Shown: positions 1 through 8,526 of the stretch, in pieces
Numbering within the stretch: the stretch's first letter is position 1
Layout of the letters: every line of letters starts with the position of its first letter
Source: DASYQD01 sp963837455
GTDB lineage: Bacteria; Acidobacteriota; Thermoanaerobaculia; Multivoradales; JAIOJS01
DNA length: 64,000 nucleotides
Direction of reading: 5' to 3'
Assembly (NCBI GenBank): GCA_963837455.1
Contig: CAWINM010000002.1
Coordinates: forward strand, 439,322-503,321
Program-made: the position numbers and the translations under genes
Notes under the pieces: model-generated
What the model was told of the DNA's origin: nothing
The model's input: the letters and a program-made list of their open reading frames with translations, nothing else
Database searches by the model: none

Positions 1-1
1 C

Positions 2-3000
2 GAAGATGGGGAGCTGTCGCGAATCGACGATCCCTTCGGCAACTACGTAAGGCTCGACCCCATGAGCCCCCTGTTGTGGAGGATCTCCGATTCGCAGGGC
101 CGGACCCAGACAGTCACGTTCGAACAGGGCACTAACGGCAGGCGAATCAAGAGCATCCAGCTGGCGGCCTTCGGGGACAACGGAAGCGCGACCTGGGACT
201 TCAACTACTCGCCAGCGCCAGTACAAGTACCAAGGCCTTGCCCGAGCGCGAACACCAGCCCGGTGCCTGTAGATCAGCTGACTTCGATCCATCTTCCAGG
301 TGCCGGCTCCCCGGACTGCGTGACAGGGACCAGGACGTGCTGGAGGCCCACCTACGTTCCCGTGGACCCGTTTCACCACGACGAGACTTGCAAGCAGCCC
401 GGTTCGCTCGCCTCACTCACGCTGCCAACTCGAGGAAAGGTCGCGTGGACCTATAAGCGCTACCTTTTTCCCCAATTGACCGGACGGGGTGGCTCCCGTC
501 AGGACTCCAACGGCGTCGCCACTCGAACGCTGTATGACAGCGCAGGGGTCCCCATGGGCACGTGGTCCTACGACACCGTGCTCGATGCCGAGATCGGGAG
601 CTACCCGAGGGAGCTCCTGAACACCATCCACACGCCTGTCGGGACCAAGACGGAGTACTTCTTCTCGGTTGCGCGAGAGGACCAACCGGGATCGTGGACC
701 ATCTACGACTATGGCTTGCCTTTCAGCCGCAACTATCCGGACCCTATCAACGGCACGCGGTTTCTCTCGAAGAGAGAGTACGACGCCAATGGATCGGTAG
801 TCCGCTCGACCTATGTCCGCTACGAGCACGACCCCGACCCGGGAGACGAGAACGGCGACCTCGAGCAGGTCAAGAAGCTCAACCAGCGGCTCGCCTCGAC
901 GCACGTCGTCTACGACCGCGACGGCAGCCGTTGGATCGATTCCGACTCTTCGCACTTCGACGACCACGGACACTATGGAGAGGTGACGACGACCAGCAAC
1001 TTCGACTTCGGAGCGACCCGTACGGCGAGAACAGGCTGGAGCCCCTTCATTACCCCCAGTCGTTGGCTTCTCAACACGTTCACGTTCCAGGAGCAGCAAC
1101 AGGGCAGCGCGATCGCGCGGCAGGAATTTACGTTCGATCCGGCTGGAACAGGGTTCCTGCAGTGCAAACGAACGCTTCGTGCCGGCGCCAACCGCGACCC
1201 GCTCGACGTGCTCGTGACCTACCACCAGTGCGGCTCGGCGCCAGCGCCGGCCTGCGACATCGCGCAGGGGCTGCCGCCGGGCGAGGTGGTCGAGGAGCGC
1301 TGGTTCGGTGGCGATTTCCAGCGCTTGGCCACCTCCCAGGGATGCGCGGCCGGACAGGGATCGCCGGCCTATGTCTACGATCACGAGTACACGGCGGGCG
1401 TGCGCAGCAAGACGACCGTTGGTGGTCTCACGACGCTCGACCTCACGATCAACCGCAACAGTGGCCTGCCGGAAAGCGCGCGGGACCCGGCAGGGCATTT
1501 GACAAGCTTCACCTACGACGCCCTTGGGCGGCTCCTGACGTCGGCTCGAGATGGCGATGCCGCAACGACCTTCCTGTATCACGACAACGACGACTTCCCG
1601 TTCGTCGAGCGAATCGTGGGTACGAGCAACCCCCCACTCGAGCATCAGAGGTGGTACTACGACGGATTCGGCCGCGTGATCCAAGCGCAGACCTCCCTGC
1701 CAACACCTTCTGCGGGCCCCGAGCGCTGGGGAATCACGGTCACGCTGTACAACGCGATGGGCTGGAAGCTCTACGTGAGCGAGCCGGCGGTTGTCTTCGA
1801 GTGGCCTTCGGCGAAGCCCCACCAGCCCGCGGAATGCCTCTTCGGCAAGGGCACGAGCTATTGCCACTACGACGCGTTTGGCCGGCCGGGTACGATCACC
1901 ACGGCCGACGGCGAGGTCAGCTCCCTCGAGTACCGAGGCATCCGGATCGTGAAGCGCACGAGCGGCGTCTGGGACGCACAACAACAGACGGAGATCTACA
2001 GAACGACGAAGGAGCAGTACGACGCGCTCGGCCACCTGCGAGAGGTGACCGAACCCAACGGCACGCGAACTCGCTACCTCTACGACGTCGGCGGGCGTCT
2101 GTCGACCGTGCTCCACAACGTCGGCGGGTCGATCAAGGAGAACCGCACCTTCAAGTACGACGGTCGCGGGTTCCTCACCAAGGAGCGCCATCCCGAGATC
2201 AATCAGGCAGTCACGTACCTTTACGACCCGCTGGGTAATGTCAGGTCGAAGAGAACGCCCGCTGGCGCGCTCTTCTTCGAAATGGATGCCGCGGGTCGAC
2301 TCTTGAAGGTGAGCTCGGCGAGCACCCTGCTGCGGGAGCTCACCTACGCCAACGGCAGGCTCAGTCAGGCGAGCGCCTTCAACGATCGAATGACCGGCGT
2401 CTGCACGCGCTACGAGGTGCGGCAGAACTACCACTACAACCTTCCGAACGGCAGGTTACACTTCGAGGACACCACACTTCTGCAGGGGCCAACGGAGCTC
2501 CAGGGGTGGGAACAGACCTACGGGTACGACCTGGCAGGCAGGGTGGATGAGATCACCTACCCGTCGTGTACGTCCCCGGCAAATTGCACCAACCCTTCGA
2601 GAATCGTCTCGACGGAGTACTCGATGGGTCGCCCTGGCCACGTCGAGTCGCAGTGGATCCCCAGCTTGAAGGCAGACTTCATCTACAACGGGAACGGGAC
2701 CGTCAACACCATCACCCATGGCAACGGAGTGGAGCTCACGCAGGTCCCTAACGCGACCGGCATGGCCAGACCAGGCATGCTGATGGCAGTGGACACCCTG
2801 CACCAGGACGCGGATGGCCAAGACATCGTGCTCTGGCCGCCAGACGACTACGCGTACGACGGCACCGGCAACATCCGCCAGATCAGCGACAGGTCCTACG
2901 GCTACGACGCGACCTCACGGCTGGTCTCGGCCTTCGTCCCAGCTCCGGGCGTCTCCTTGCCTTTCCGCGGGTATCACTACGACGTCTTCGGCAATCTCAC

Positions 3001-4333
3001 CGATGTCGACAGTGGCAGCGATGCCGACCACGTGACCAGCACGGTCCACTATTGGACGACGCAGAACCCGCCCACGAATCGGCTTGCCGGTGCGGCTTAC
3101 GATGGCTCGGGGAACCTGACAAACTATCAAGGCTCCTATACATGGGATGCGCTCGGGCAGCTCACGTCGGCCGCCACGGGCACGGAGAGCTGGGTCGACA
3201 TGTACGACGCCGCTGGCGAGCGGGTTTGGTCCTCGCGGACGGCGCCCAGCGGGCAATCAAAGGATGTGTACGAGCTGCGCGGGTCGGGAGGCGAGCTGCT
3301 ATCGACGTTCACCAAAGCAGGCACGGCCCCGATGAGCTTCGAGGACTACCTGTATCACGAGGGGCAGCTCCTGGGGGCGCAGTTCGACGATGGTCGAACG
3401 CTCAACTTCGATCTCGATCACCTGGGCAACGTGCGGCTGGAGACCGGGCCCGGCGGGTACGCCGATGCCAAGTACCGGGAGTTCTGGCCGTTCGGGGAGA
3501 TCGCGAGCACGGCGATTCCCGGGGACGTGGAGGCGATGAAGTTTGCTGGGCATCAGAGGGACTTCGTGGGGACGGCGGCCACCGCTGACGACTTGGATTA
3601 CATGCATGCCCGCTTCTACTCGCCATTGCTGGGGAGATTCCTCAGCGCAGATCGTCACTTCGGGCTCTGGACTCCACGGATTCCGCAAGGGTGGAATCGC
3701 TACACATACGCACTTGACGCTCCTCTGGTGATTACCGATCCAACCGGCCTTGACCCTCAGTGCGTCACAGTTCCTGCCACCAAAGACGAACCTGCCCGCA
3801 CTGTCTGTTCCGATTCGATCGATGTTTCGGCGAGCGCGCCACGACTTCCGACCGTTGGCGGCACGTTCGATAGTGCGGACGATCTCTTTGGCTGGCTGAC
3901 TGGTCAATTGCCTCGCGTATCGGCTGCCAGCCCACGGTCCGCCGCAGATCTTTCAAAGACGCCCGTAATGGATCAAATTCGCGGTCAGTATCAGCAATCC
4001 GGATGCAAAGATGGTCGCTACTACGGCGACTTCCAGTACGCCGAGCTTGCGACTACCATGAATCCTACTGGCCAAATGGTCGGCGCATTCTCTGCGGATA
4101 TTCACTCGGTTGGCGGTGGTCAGGTTCTAGTGAAGGCTTCCAATACTTGGGGGCTCGAGTCTGCGACCCGGTTCCCCGGAGAAGGCAACCGCGGCAACCC
4201 GAGCGTCATGGACATGGCTATGGGCGCGCCGCTTGCTTATCCGCGATCGCTTCTTAACAACCATCCTAACGGTCCGACAGCCACAGCGACATTGAACTAC
4301 ATCTGGATGGAGGGTTCGCCGTGCGGGCAGTAG
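2..4333 (+). CDS. Rhs/YD-repeat protein with unrecognised C-terminal toxin tip (5' end outside window)
   Basis: The frame is open from the window edge, so the true start lies upstream; the first internal Met is at 62. From that Met, 1,423 residues remain. They contain many YD-repeat motifs (YDALGR, YDGFGR, YDAFGR, YDVGGR) of the Rhs beta-shell. The conserved Rhs core follows at about residues 1180-1220 from that Met (YMHARFYS, LGRFLSADR, WNRYTYA) and ends in DPTGLD. The last ~200 residues are the variable tip. I do not recognise its fold: it has scattered Cys and no nuclease or HExxH motif that I can see. In Rhs systems this tip is the toxin, encapsulated by the shell and released after delivery. 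The gene overlaps the next one by 13 bp, typical of toxin-immunity coupling. No frameshift is visible, unlike the giant genes downstream. Rhs assignment is secure; tip activity is unknown. Confidence 0.93.
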   Translation, partial: EDGELSRIDDPFGNYVRLDPMSPLLWRISDSQGRTQTVTFEQGTNGRRIKSIQLAAFGDNGSATWDFNYSPAPVQVPRPCPSANTSPVPVDQLTSIHLPGAGSPDCVTGTRTCWRPTYVPVDPFHHDETCKQPGSLASLTLPTRGKVAWTYKRYLFPQLTGRGGSRQDSNGVATRTLYDSAGVPMGTWSYDTVLDAEIGSYPRELLNTIHTPVGTKTEYFFSVAREDQPGSWTIYDYGLPFSRNYPDPINGTRFLSKREYDANGSVVRSTYVRYEHDPDPGDENGDLEQVKKLNQRLASTHVVYDRDGSRWIDSDSSHFDDHGHYGEVTTTSNFDFGATRTARTGWSPFITPSRWLLNTFTFQEQQQGSAIARQEFTFDPAGTGFLQCKRTLRAGANRDPLDVLVTYHQCGSAPAPACDIAQGLPPGEVVEERWFGGDFQRLATSQGCAAGQGSPAYVYDHEYTAGVRSKTTVGGLTTLDLTINRNSGLPESARDPAGHLTSFTYDALGRLLTSARDGDAATTFLYHDNDDFPFVERIVGTSNPPLEHQRWYYDGFGRVIQAQTSLPTPSAGPERWGITVTLYNAMGWKLYVSEPAVVFEWPSAKPHQPAECLFGKGTSYCHYDAFGRPGTITTADGEVSSLEYRGIRIVKRTSGVWDAQQQTEIYRTTKEQYDALGHLREVTEPNGTRTRYLYDVGGRLSTVLHNVGGSIKENRTFKYDGRGFLTKERHPEINQAVTYLYDPLGNVRSKRTPAGALFFEMDAAGRLLKVSSASTLLRELTYANGRLSQASAFNDRMTGVCTRYEVRQNYHYNLPNGRLHFEDTTLLQGPTELQGWEQTYGYDLAGRVDEITYPSCTSPANCTNPSRIVSTEYSMGRPGHVESQWIPSLKADFIYNGNGTVNTITHGNGVELTQVPNATGMARPGMLMAVDTLHQDADGQDIVLWPPDDYAYDGTGNIRQISDRSYGYDATSRLVSAFVPAPGVSLPFRGYHYDVFGNLTDVDSGSDADHVTSTVHYWTTQNPPTNRLAGAAYDGSGNLTNYQGSYTWDALGQLTSAATGTESWVDMYDAAGERVWSSRTAPSGQSKDVYELRGSGGELLSTFTKAGTAPMSFEDYLYHEGQLLGAQFDDGRTLNFDLDHLGNVRLETGPGGYADAKYREFWPFGEIASTAIPGDVEAMKFAGHQRDFVGTAATADDLDYMHARFYSPLLGRFLSADRHFGLWTPRIPQGWNRYTYALDAPLVITDPTGLDPQCVTVPATKDEPARTVCSDSIDVSASAPRLPTVGGTFDSADDLFGWLTGQLPRVSAASPRSAADLSKTPVMDQIRGQYQQSGCKDGRYYGDFQYAELATTMNPTGQMVGAFSADIHSVGGGQVLVKASNTWGLESATRFPGEGNRGNPSVMDMAMGAPLAYPRSLLNNHPNGPTATATLNYIWMEGSPCGQ

Positions 4334-4770
4334 CCGGCGCGGCCCTTGTCTTCGCAGTGGCTTGTGGGCACGGCGAGAACCACTATCTAGACCGGCAAGT
4401 CCGGCAGAGCGAGTTGGTCGGGACATGGCGCATGACCGCCCAATCGGTTCGCGACCTACAGGATATTGGTTATTCGGCGCCGCTCGATCCTAATGACCAA
4501 GTCGTCACTTTCGCGAGCAACGGATCGTGCCGCTTCAGCACACTGCCGCCCGTGCCGGTGAAGGCTGGTCGCCCGGTTCCCAAGGCGGACGCGCCCTGCA
4601 CATGGGCCATCGGACGGCTCGATCACCCTGCAGTGGTCATCGAGGTGCAGGGCCAGCGTCCGTTTGAGGCGCGGTACTACCTCAAGGACGAACGCGGCAG
4701 ACTGATGATGTGGCAATACATTGCCGATCCAGACAGTTTGCGACTTGTTGAGTATCTGAAGGCGGTCTAG
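4321..4770 (+). CDS. Small lipoprotein, probable immunity partner of the upstream Rhs tip
   Basis: This is a 149-aa protein. The GTG start at 4321 lies inside the 3' end of the Rhs gene and is preceded by GGAGG at a good distance. The N-terminus has a short hydrophobic stretch ending in VFAVAC, a plausible lipobox with Cys15 as the lipidated residue, so the mature protein is probably membrane-anchored outside the cytoplasm. The mature part contains LVGTWRMTAQS and beta-strand-rich sequence reminiscent of lipocalin-like small proteins, but I cannot assign a family. The overlap with the Rhs tip gene and the small size argue for an immunity protein. Extracytoplasmic placement would mean that the tip acts in the periplasm or on the envelope; that is inference. 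A GC-rich hairpin with a TTCG loop follows about 30 bp downstream. Confidence 0.75.
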   Translation: MRAVAGAALVFAVACGHGENHYLDRQVRQSELVGTWRMTAQSVRDLQDIGYSAPLDPNDQVVTFASNGSCRFSTLPPVPVKAGRPVPKADAPCTWAIGRLDHPAVVIEVQGQRPFEARYYLKDERGRLMMWQYIADPDSLRLVEYLKAV

Positions 4771-4802
4771 GGAAGTAGCGCGGCGGCGGTTGCTTTTGGG
4801 GG

Positions 4803-4820
4803 GCCCGGCTTCGGCCGGGC
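4803..4820 (+). terminator. GC-rich hairpin with TTCG tetraloop after the Rhs/lipoprotein pair
   Basis: Perfect 7-bp arms GCCCGGC and GCCGGGC enclose TTCG, followed by TCGTTTGCTT. Position just after the lipoprotein stop and a stable UUCG loop fit a transcription terminator; the T-tract is weak. Confidence 0.6.
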
Positions 4821-4968
4821 TCGTTTGCTTGGCGCGGCAGGCATCGAGAGTCTTGCTGATGAACTGCTGCTGCGCGGGCGGAAGCTCCCCCCGCGATAGG
4901 TGCCACACACATTTCCAGCGTGCACCTTCAATGAGTTAGGCGCACTGGCGACAAGTCGCTGAAGCGAT

Positions 4969-5000
4969 GCGGCCCGGCCTCGGTCGGGCCGCTCGCTTTT
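4969..5000 (+). terminator. Second hairpin plus T-run between convergent genes
   Basis: Perfect 8-bp arms GCGGCCCG (4969-4976) and CGGGCCGC (4985-4992) are followed on the plus strand by TCGCTTTT. The T-run touches the 3' end of the convergent XRE gene. About 230 bp between the lipoprotein stop and the XRE stop hold only these two hairpins. Confidence 0.6.
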
Positions 5001-5433
5001 AGGGCCTGGCAACGGTGCGCTGCCGTCCGGCGGTCTGGCGTCGCCTGCTGGGTGACGGTGTCTCAGTGGCTCTCTGTTTGGCGGCGAGGGCGTCGACGAA
5101 CTTGAGCACGGCCTGCTGATCGGCCTTCGGTAGCTGCTCGACCTGGCGGAGCCGCTTGCGCAGGCGCGCCACGCCGGGAGTGGCCTTCTCCCGCACGGGC
5201 TCGAGGCCGAGCAGCTCGTCGGCACTGACGCGGAGTGCCAGAGCGAGCTCGGCGAGCAGCGGGCCAGGCGGCTGCGCCTGGTCCTGCTCGTAGTAGGCGA
5301 TGACGCGATTGGAGACGCCGACCTTGGCGCCGAGCTCGGCCTGCGTGAGGCCGCGGGTCTTGCGGATGGTGGCGAGCCGCGTGCCGAAGCCCTCGATGGT
5401 CCGCTGCTTCATCCCGACCTCTGCGACGTGCAC
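4999..5433 (-). CDS. XRE-family transcriptional regulator of the first primase cassette
   Basis: This 144-aa protein has a lambda-repressor-like helix-turn-helix at about residues 16-72 (RLATIRKTRGLTQAELG, then VSNRVIAYYEQ), the classic XRE pattern. A charged C-terminal tail includes LPKADQQAVLKFVDALAAK, which resembles the tail of the second XRE protein near 59.2 kb. The start is taken as GTG because AGGAGGTGATC lies 7 nt upstream; an internal ATG seven codons in has a poorer site. The gene is transcribed divergently from the primase gene. The spacer holds a 7-bp palindrome overlapping the primase promoter -10, so it most likely represses the cassette and perhaps itself, as phage-type repressors do. 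Family assignment is firm; the regulatory target is inferred from position. Confidence 0.9.
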   Translation of the reverse strand: MHVAEVGMKQRTIEGFGTRLATIRKTRGLTQAELGAKVGVSNRVIAYYEQDQAQPPGPLLAELALALRVSADELLGLEPVREKATPGVARLRKRLRQVEQLPKADQQAVLKFVDALAAKQRATETPSPSRRRQTAGRQRTVARP

Positions 5434-5483
5434 CTGATCACCTCCTCAGGCTAAGGCCGGTTTTCCAAATCGGAGGATGCGGC

Positions 5484-5512
5484 TTGTCGGCGAGTTACGA
5501 TAATGGTAAATT
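5484..5512 (+). promoter_or_regulatory. Candidate promoter of the primase-recombinase operon
   Basis: TTGTCG at 5484-5489, a 17-bp spacer and TAAATT at 5507-5512 form a reasonable sigma70-type promoter reading towards the primase gene. This AT-rich patch stands out in very GC-rich DNA. Another TTGACA (5557-5562) lies 27 bp before the start codon but has no -10 partner. Confidence 0.5.
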
Positions 5513-5516
5513 ATCG
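5498..5516. promoter_or_regulatory. Palindromic operator for the divergent XRE repressor
   Basis: Perfect arms CGATAAT (5498-5504) and ATTATCG (5510-5516) are separated by GGTAA. The palindrome covers the candidate -10 in the XRE/primase intergenic region, where an autoregulating repressor would bind. Confidence 0.6.
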
Positions 5517-5583
5517 AAAGCCGATCGACAAGCCCACAACTGAGGCCGCGAACCCCTTGACAGGTTTCGGCGAGGAGGCGCGA

Positions 5584-8526
5584 ATGGCCCGGATCCCGGA
5601 GGAAGAGCTGGGTAGGGTGAAAAGAGGGACGAATCTCGTGGCGCTCGTGCGCGAGAGCGGCATCGAGCTGCACCGCCACGGCCGCGATTGGCTCGGCCTG
5701 TGTCCCTTCCACGACGACCGCGAGCCGTCGCTGGTCGTCTCGCCGGAGAAGGGCCTCTGGCAGTGCCTGGGCGCGTGCAGGGCGGGCGGAAGCGCCATCG
5801 ATTGGGTGATGAAGCGCAATGGCGTGAGCTTCCGCGAAGCGGCCGAGCTGCTGCTACGCCGGCTCGGATCGACGTCGATCGAGCCGCAGCCGGCGAGCGA
5901 GCCGGCGCCGCCGACGATCTCCGAGGGCGAGCGCGCGCAACTCCTGGAGGAGGTGCTGCAGCACTACCAGCGGAGCCTTGCCGCATCGGTCGAAGCGCGC
6001 GAGTACGCGGCGACTCGGCTCATCTCACCGGAAGCGATCGAGCGCTTCCGCATCGGCTTTGCGGATCGGACGCTCGGCGTCGAGCTGCAGCGGCTCGGCG
6101 CGGCCGGCCGCGACAAGCGCGAGATGCTCAAGGCCGCCGGTGTCCTGCGCGCGCAGACGGGGCATGAGCACCTCAACGGCTGCCTTGTGATCCCGGTGCT
6201 GTCGCCAACAGGTTCGGTGCTCAACCTCTACGGCCGCCGCCTCAAGGATTTCCCCGGCAACCCGCGCCACCTCTACCTGCCCGGCCCCCGGCGCGGCGTC
6301 TGGAACCATGAGGGCCTACACGAGACGCGCGAGCTCATCCTCTGCGAGTCACTGATCGATGCGCTCACCTTCTGGTGCGCGGGCTTTCACCACGTGACGA
6401 CGAGCTGGGGCACGAACGGCTTCACCGCCGACCACCTGGCGGCGATCGAGGCGGCGGGTATCGAGCGCCTGCTGATCGCCTACGACCACGACCAGGCGGG
6501 CGACACCGCGGCGCCTGAGCTCGCCGAGCGCCTCAGCGTCAAAGGGATCGCCTGCTATCGCGTGAGCTTCCCGAAAGGGATGGACGCCAACGAGTACGCG
6601 AAGAAGGTGCAGCCGGCGCGAGAGTCGCTTGCGCTTGTGCTCCAGAGCGCCGAGCCGATGACGGCCGCGCGCGCGGCGCGCGCGGCCGTCCTGCCGCCGG
6701 CGACCGAGCCGCTGCCGTCACGCGGAGAAAACGACGCAGCGGCTAAGAGAGAAGCCTTAGATCCGAAGCAGCCGGTCGACGTCGTCTTCGGCGATCGCCG
6801 CTGGCGCGTGCGCGGGCTCGAGCGAAATCTCTCGTACGAGAAGCTGCAAGTGCTGCTGCGCGTCGGGACGCCGGCGGCGTTTTTCGTCGACACCGTCGAC
6901 CTGGCGCAGGCGAAGCAGCGCGCGAGTTTCGTCCGCTCCGCCGCGGCCGAGCTCGGCGCCGAGGAAGAGGTCATCAAGAAGGACTTGGTGAAGCTCCACC
7001 TCGAGCTCGAGCGACTGCAGGACCGGGCCATCGCCGAGCAGCTCGAGCCGCAGGCGAAGACCGAGCCGGCGATGACGCCGGCATCGGAGGCGGCGGCGCT
7101 CGAGTACCTGCGGCAGCCGAAGCTGCTCGAGAGGATCCTCGTGGACTTCGACCGCTGCGGCGTGGTCGGCGAGCGCGTCAACAAGCTGCTCGGCTACCTG
7201 GCCGCCACATCGCGGAAGCTCGAGCAGCCGCTCGCCGTCATCATCCAGAGCAGCTCGGCGGCCGGCAAGTCGTCGCTCATGGAAGCGATCCTCGCTTTCA
7301 TGCCCGAGGAGCAGCGTGTGCAGTACTCGGCGATGACCGGTCAGAGCCTCTTCTACATGGGCGAGACGGACCTCGCGCACAAGATCCTGGCGATCGTCGA
7401 GGAGGAGGGCGCCGAGCGCGCTGCCTACGCGCTCAAGCTCCTGCAAAGCGAAGGCGAGCTCACGATCGCGTCGACGGGAAAGGACCCGGAGACAGGGCGG
7501 CTGATCACGCACGAGTACCGCGTCGAAGGCCCGGTCGCGATCTTTCTCACGACGACGGCGATCGACATCGACGAAGAGCTGCTCAACCGCTGCCTGGTGC
7601 TCACCGTCGACGAATCACGCGAGCAGACGCGGGCGATCCACGAGCTGCAGCGGCAGCGCCGAACGCTCGAAGGGATGCTCGCTCGCCGCCAACGCGTCGC
7701 GATCATCGAGCTTCACCGCAACGCTCAACGGCTCTTGCAGCCGCTTCCCGTCGTCAACCCACACGCTCCACGTCTGACCTTCATGGACGCTCAGACGCGC
7801 AATCGTCGCGATCACGAGAAGTACCTGACGCTCATCGATGCGATCGCGCTGCTGCACCAGCACCAGCGGCCGAGGAAGCAGAGCCACGGCGACAGCGGCC
7901 CGGTCGACTACATCGAAGCGACGCTCGAGGACGTGGAGCTGGCGAACCACCTCGCCGGCGAGGTCCTGGGCCGAAGCCTGGACGAGCTGCCCCCGCAGAC
8001 GCGCCGGTTTCTGCGCGACCTCGATGCGATGGTGAGCGCCGACTGCGAGCGTCTTGCGATGGACCGCTGCGACTATCGCTTCCTGCGCCGCCAGGTCGCC
8101 GACGAAACGGGCTGGAGCTACGCGCAGGTGCGACGCCACATCGATCGGCTGGTCGAGCTCGAGTACGTGATCGTGCACCGCGGCAGCCGTGGCCAGTCGG
8201 TCGTGTACGAGCTGGTCTACGCCGGCGAAGGCAGCGACGGTCGGCGTTTCGTGCCCGGCCTGATCGAAGCCGCCGCGCTCGGTACGTCTCGCACTCTGAC
8301 GGGCAGCGGGGCAGGTTTGACGCCTGCGATCGGCGAGTTTGACCCCTCATTGACGGGCCATTGCCGGCCCATTGACCCCCGTTTGCCAGCTGCACAGATC
8401 CGCCGCAACCTCAACGGCCACAAGCTCTCGCGCGTCGGCGACGACGGCGAGCCCGCGGAAAGCACGTCTCGGGAGAGCGGCGCTTCGAAGTCGTACGTAA
8501 TGACGGCGAAGCCGCGCCATGGCTGA
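5584..8526 (+). CDS. CHC2 zinc-finger/TOPRIM primase fused to a P-loop ATPase (cassette 1)
   Basis: This is a multidomain replication protein of 980 aa. The CHC2-type zinc finger has C40, H43, C61 and C65 (motifs CPFH and WQCLGAC). A TOPRIM primase core follows, with the acidic motif CESLIDAL near residue 254 and the DxD motif YDHDQAGD at 301-303. After a low-complexity linker (~residues 360-400) comes a P-loop ATPase/helicase-like domain with Walker A SSSAAGKSS (K562) and Walker B ILAIVEEEG near 606, and then a winged-helix-like tail. I chose ATG 5584 over the upstream ATG 5503 because GAGGAGG sits just before 5584, while 5503 lies inside the operator palindrome. The gene overlaps the recombinase by 8 bp, indicating one operon. 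Such primase-ATPase fusions usually serve replication of plasmids, phage satellites or integrative elements. It is paralogous to the broken gene at 59.6-62.5 kb. Confidence 0.9.
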   Translation: MARIPEEELGRVKRGTNLVALVRESGIELHRHGRDWLGLCPFHDDREPSLVVSPEKGLWQCLGACRAGGSAIDWVMKRNGVSFREAAELLLRRLGSTSIEPQPASEPAPPTISEGERAQLLEEVLQHYQRSLAASVEAREYAATRLISPEAIERFRIGFADRTLGVELQRLGAAGRDKREMLKAAGVLRAQTGHEHLNGCLVIPVLSPTGSVLNLYGRRLKDFPGNPRHLYLPGPRRGVWNHEGLHETRELILCESLIDALTFWCAGFHHVTTSWGTNGFTADHLAAIEAAGIERLLIAYDHDQAGDTAAPELAERLSVKGIACYRVSFPKGMDANEYAKKVQPARESLALVLQSAEPMTAARAARAAVLPPATEPLPSRGENDAAAKREALDPKQPVDVVFGDRRWRVRGLERNLSYEKLQVLLRVGTPAAFFVDTVDLAQAKQRASFVRSAAAELGAEEEVIKKDLVKLHLELERLQDRAIAEQLEPQAKTEPAMTPASEAAALEYLRQPKLLERILVDFDRCGVVGERVNKLLGYLAATSRKLEQPLAVIIQSSSAAGKSSLMEAILAFMPEEQRVQYSAMTGQSLFYMGETDLAHKILAIVEEEGAERAAYALKLLQSEGELTIASTGKDPETGRLITHEYRVEGPVAIFLTTTAIDIDEELLNRCLVLTVDESREQTRAIHELQRQRRTLEGMLARRQRVAIIELHRNAQRLLQPLPVVNPHAPRLTFMDAQTRNRRDHEKYLTLIDAIALLHQHQRPRKQSHGDSGPVDYIEATLEDVELANHLAGEVLGRSLDELPPQTRRFLRDLDAMVSADCERLAMDRCDYRFLRRQVADETGWSYAQVRRHIDRLVELEYVIVHRGSRGQSVVYELVYAGEGSDGRRFVPGLIEAAALGTSRTLTGSGAGLTPAIGEFDPSLTGHCRPIDPRLPAAQIRRNLNGHKLSRVGDDGEPAESTSRESGASKSYVMTAKPRHG

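Noticed and set aside
413..2434. Long minus-strand frame (673 codons) opposite the first Rhs gene
   Set aside because: It is a codon-bias shadow: the plus strand carries clear YD repeats, and the minus frame has no recognisable motif or ribosome site.
5557..5562. TTGACA before primase 1 (and at 59611 before primase 2) as a -35 element
   Set aside because: No -10 hexamer at the right distance, and transcription would start at or after the start codon. The shared position is curious but not enough to call.
5503..5583. Upstream ATG as the start of primase 1
   Set aside because: It lies within the operator palindrome and lacks a ribosome site; ATG 5584 has GAGGAGG at good spacing.
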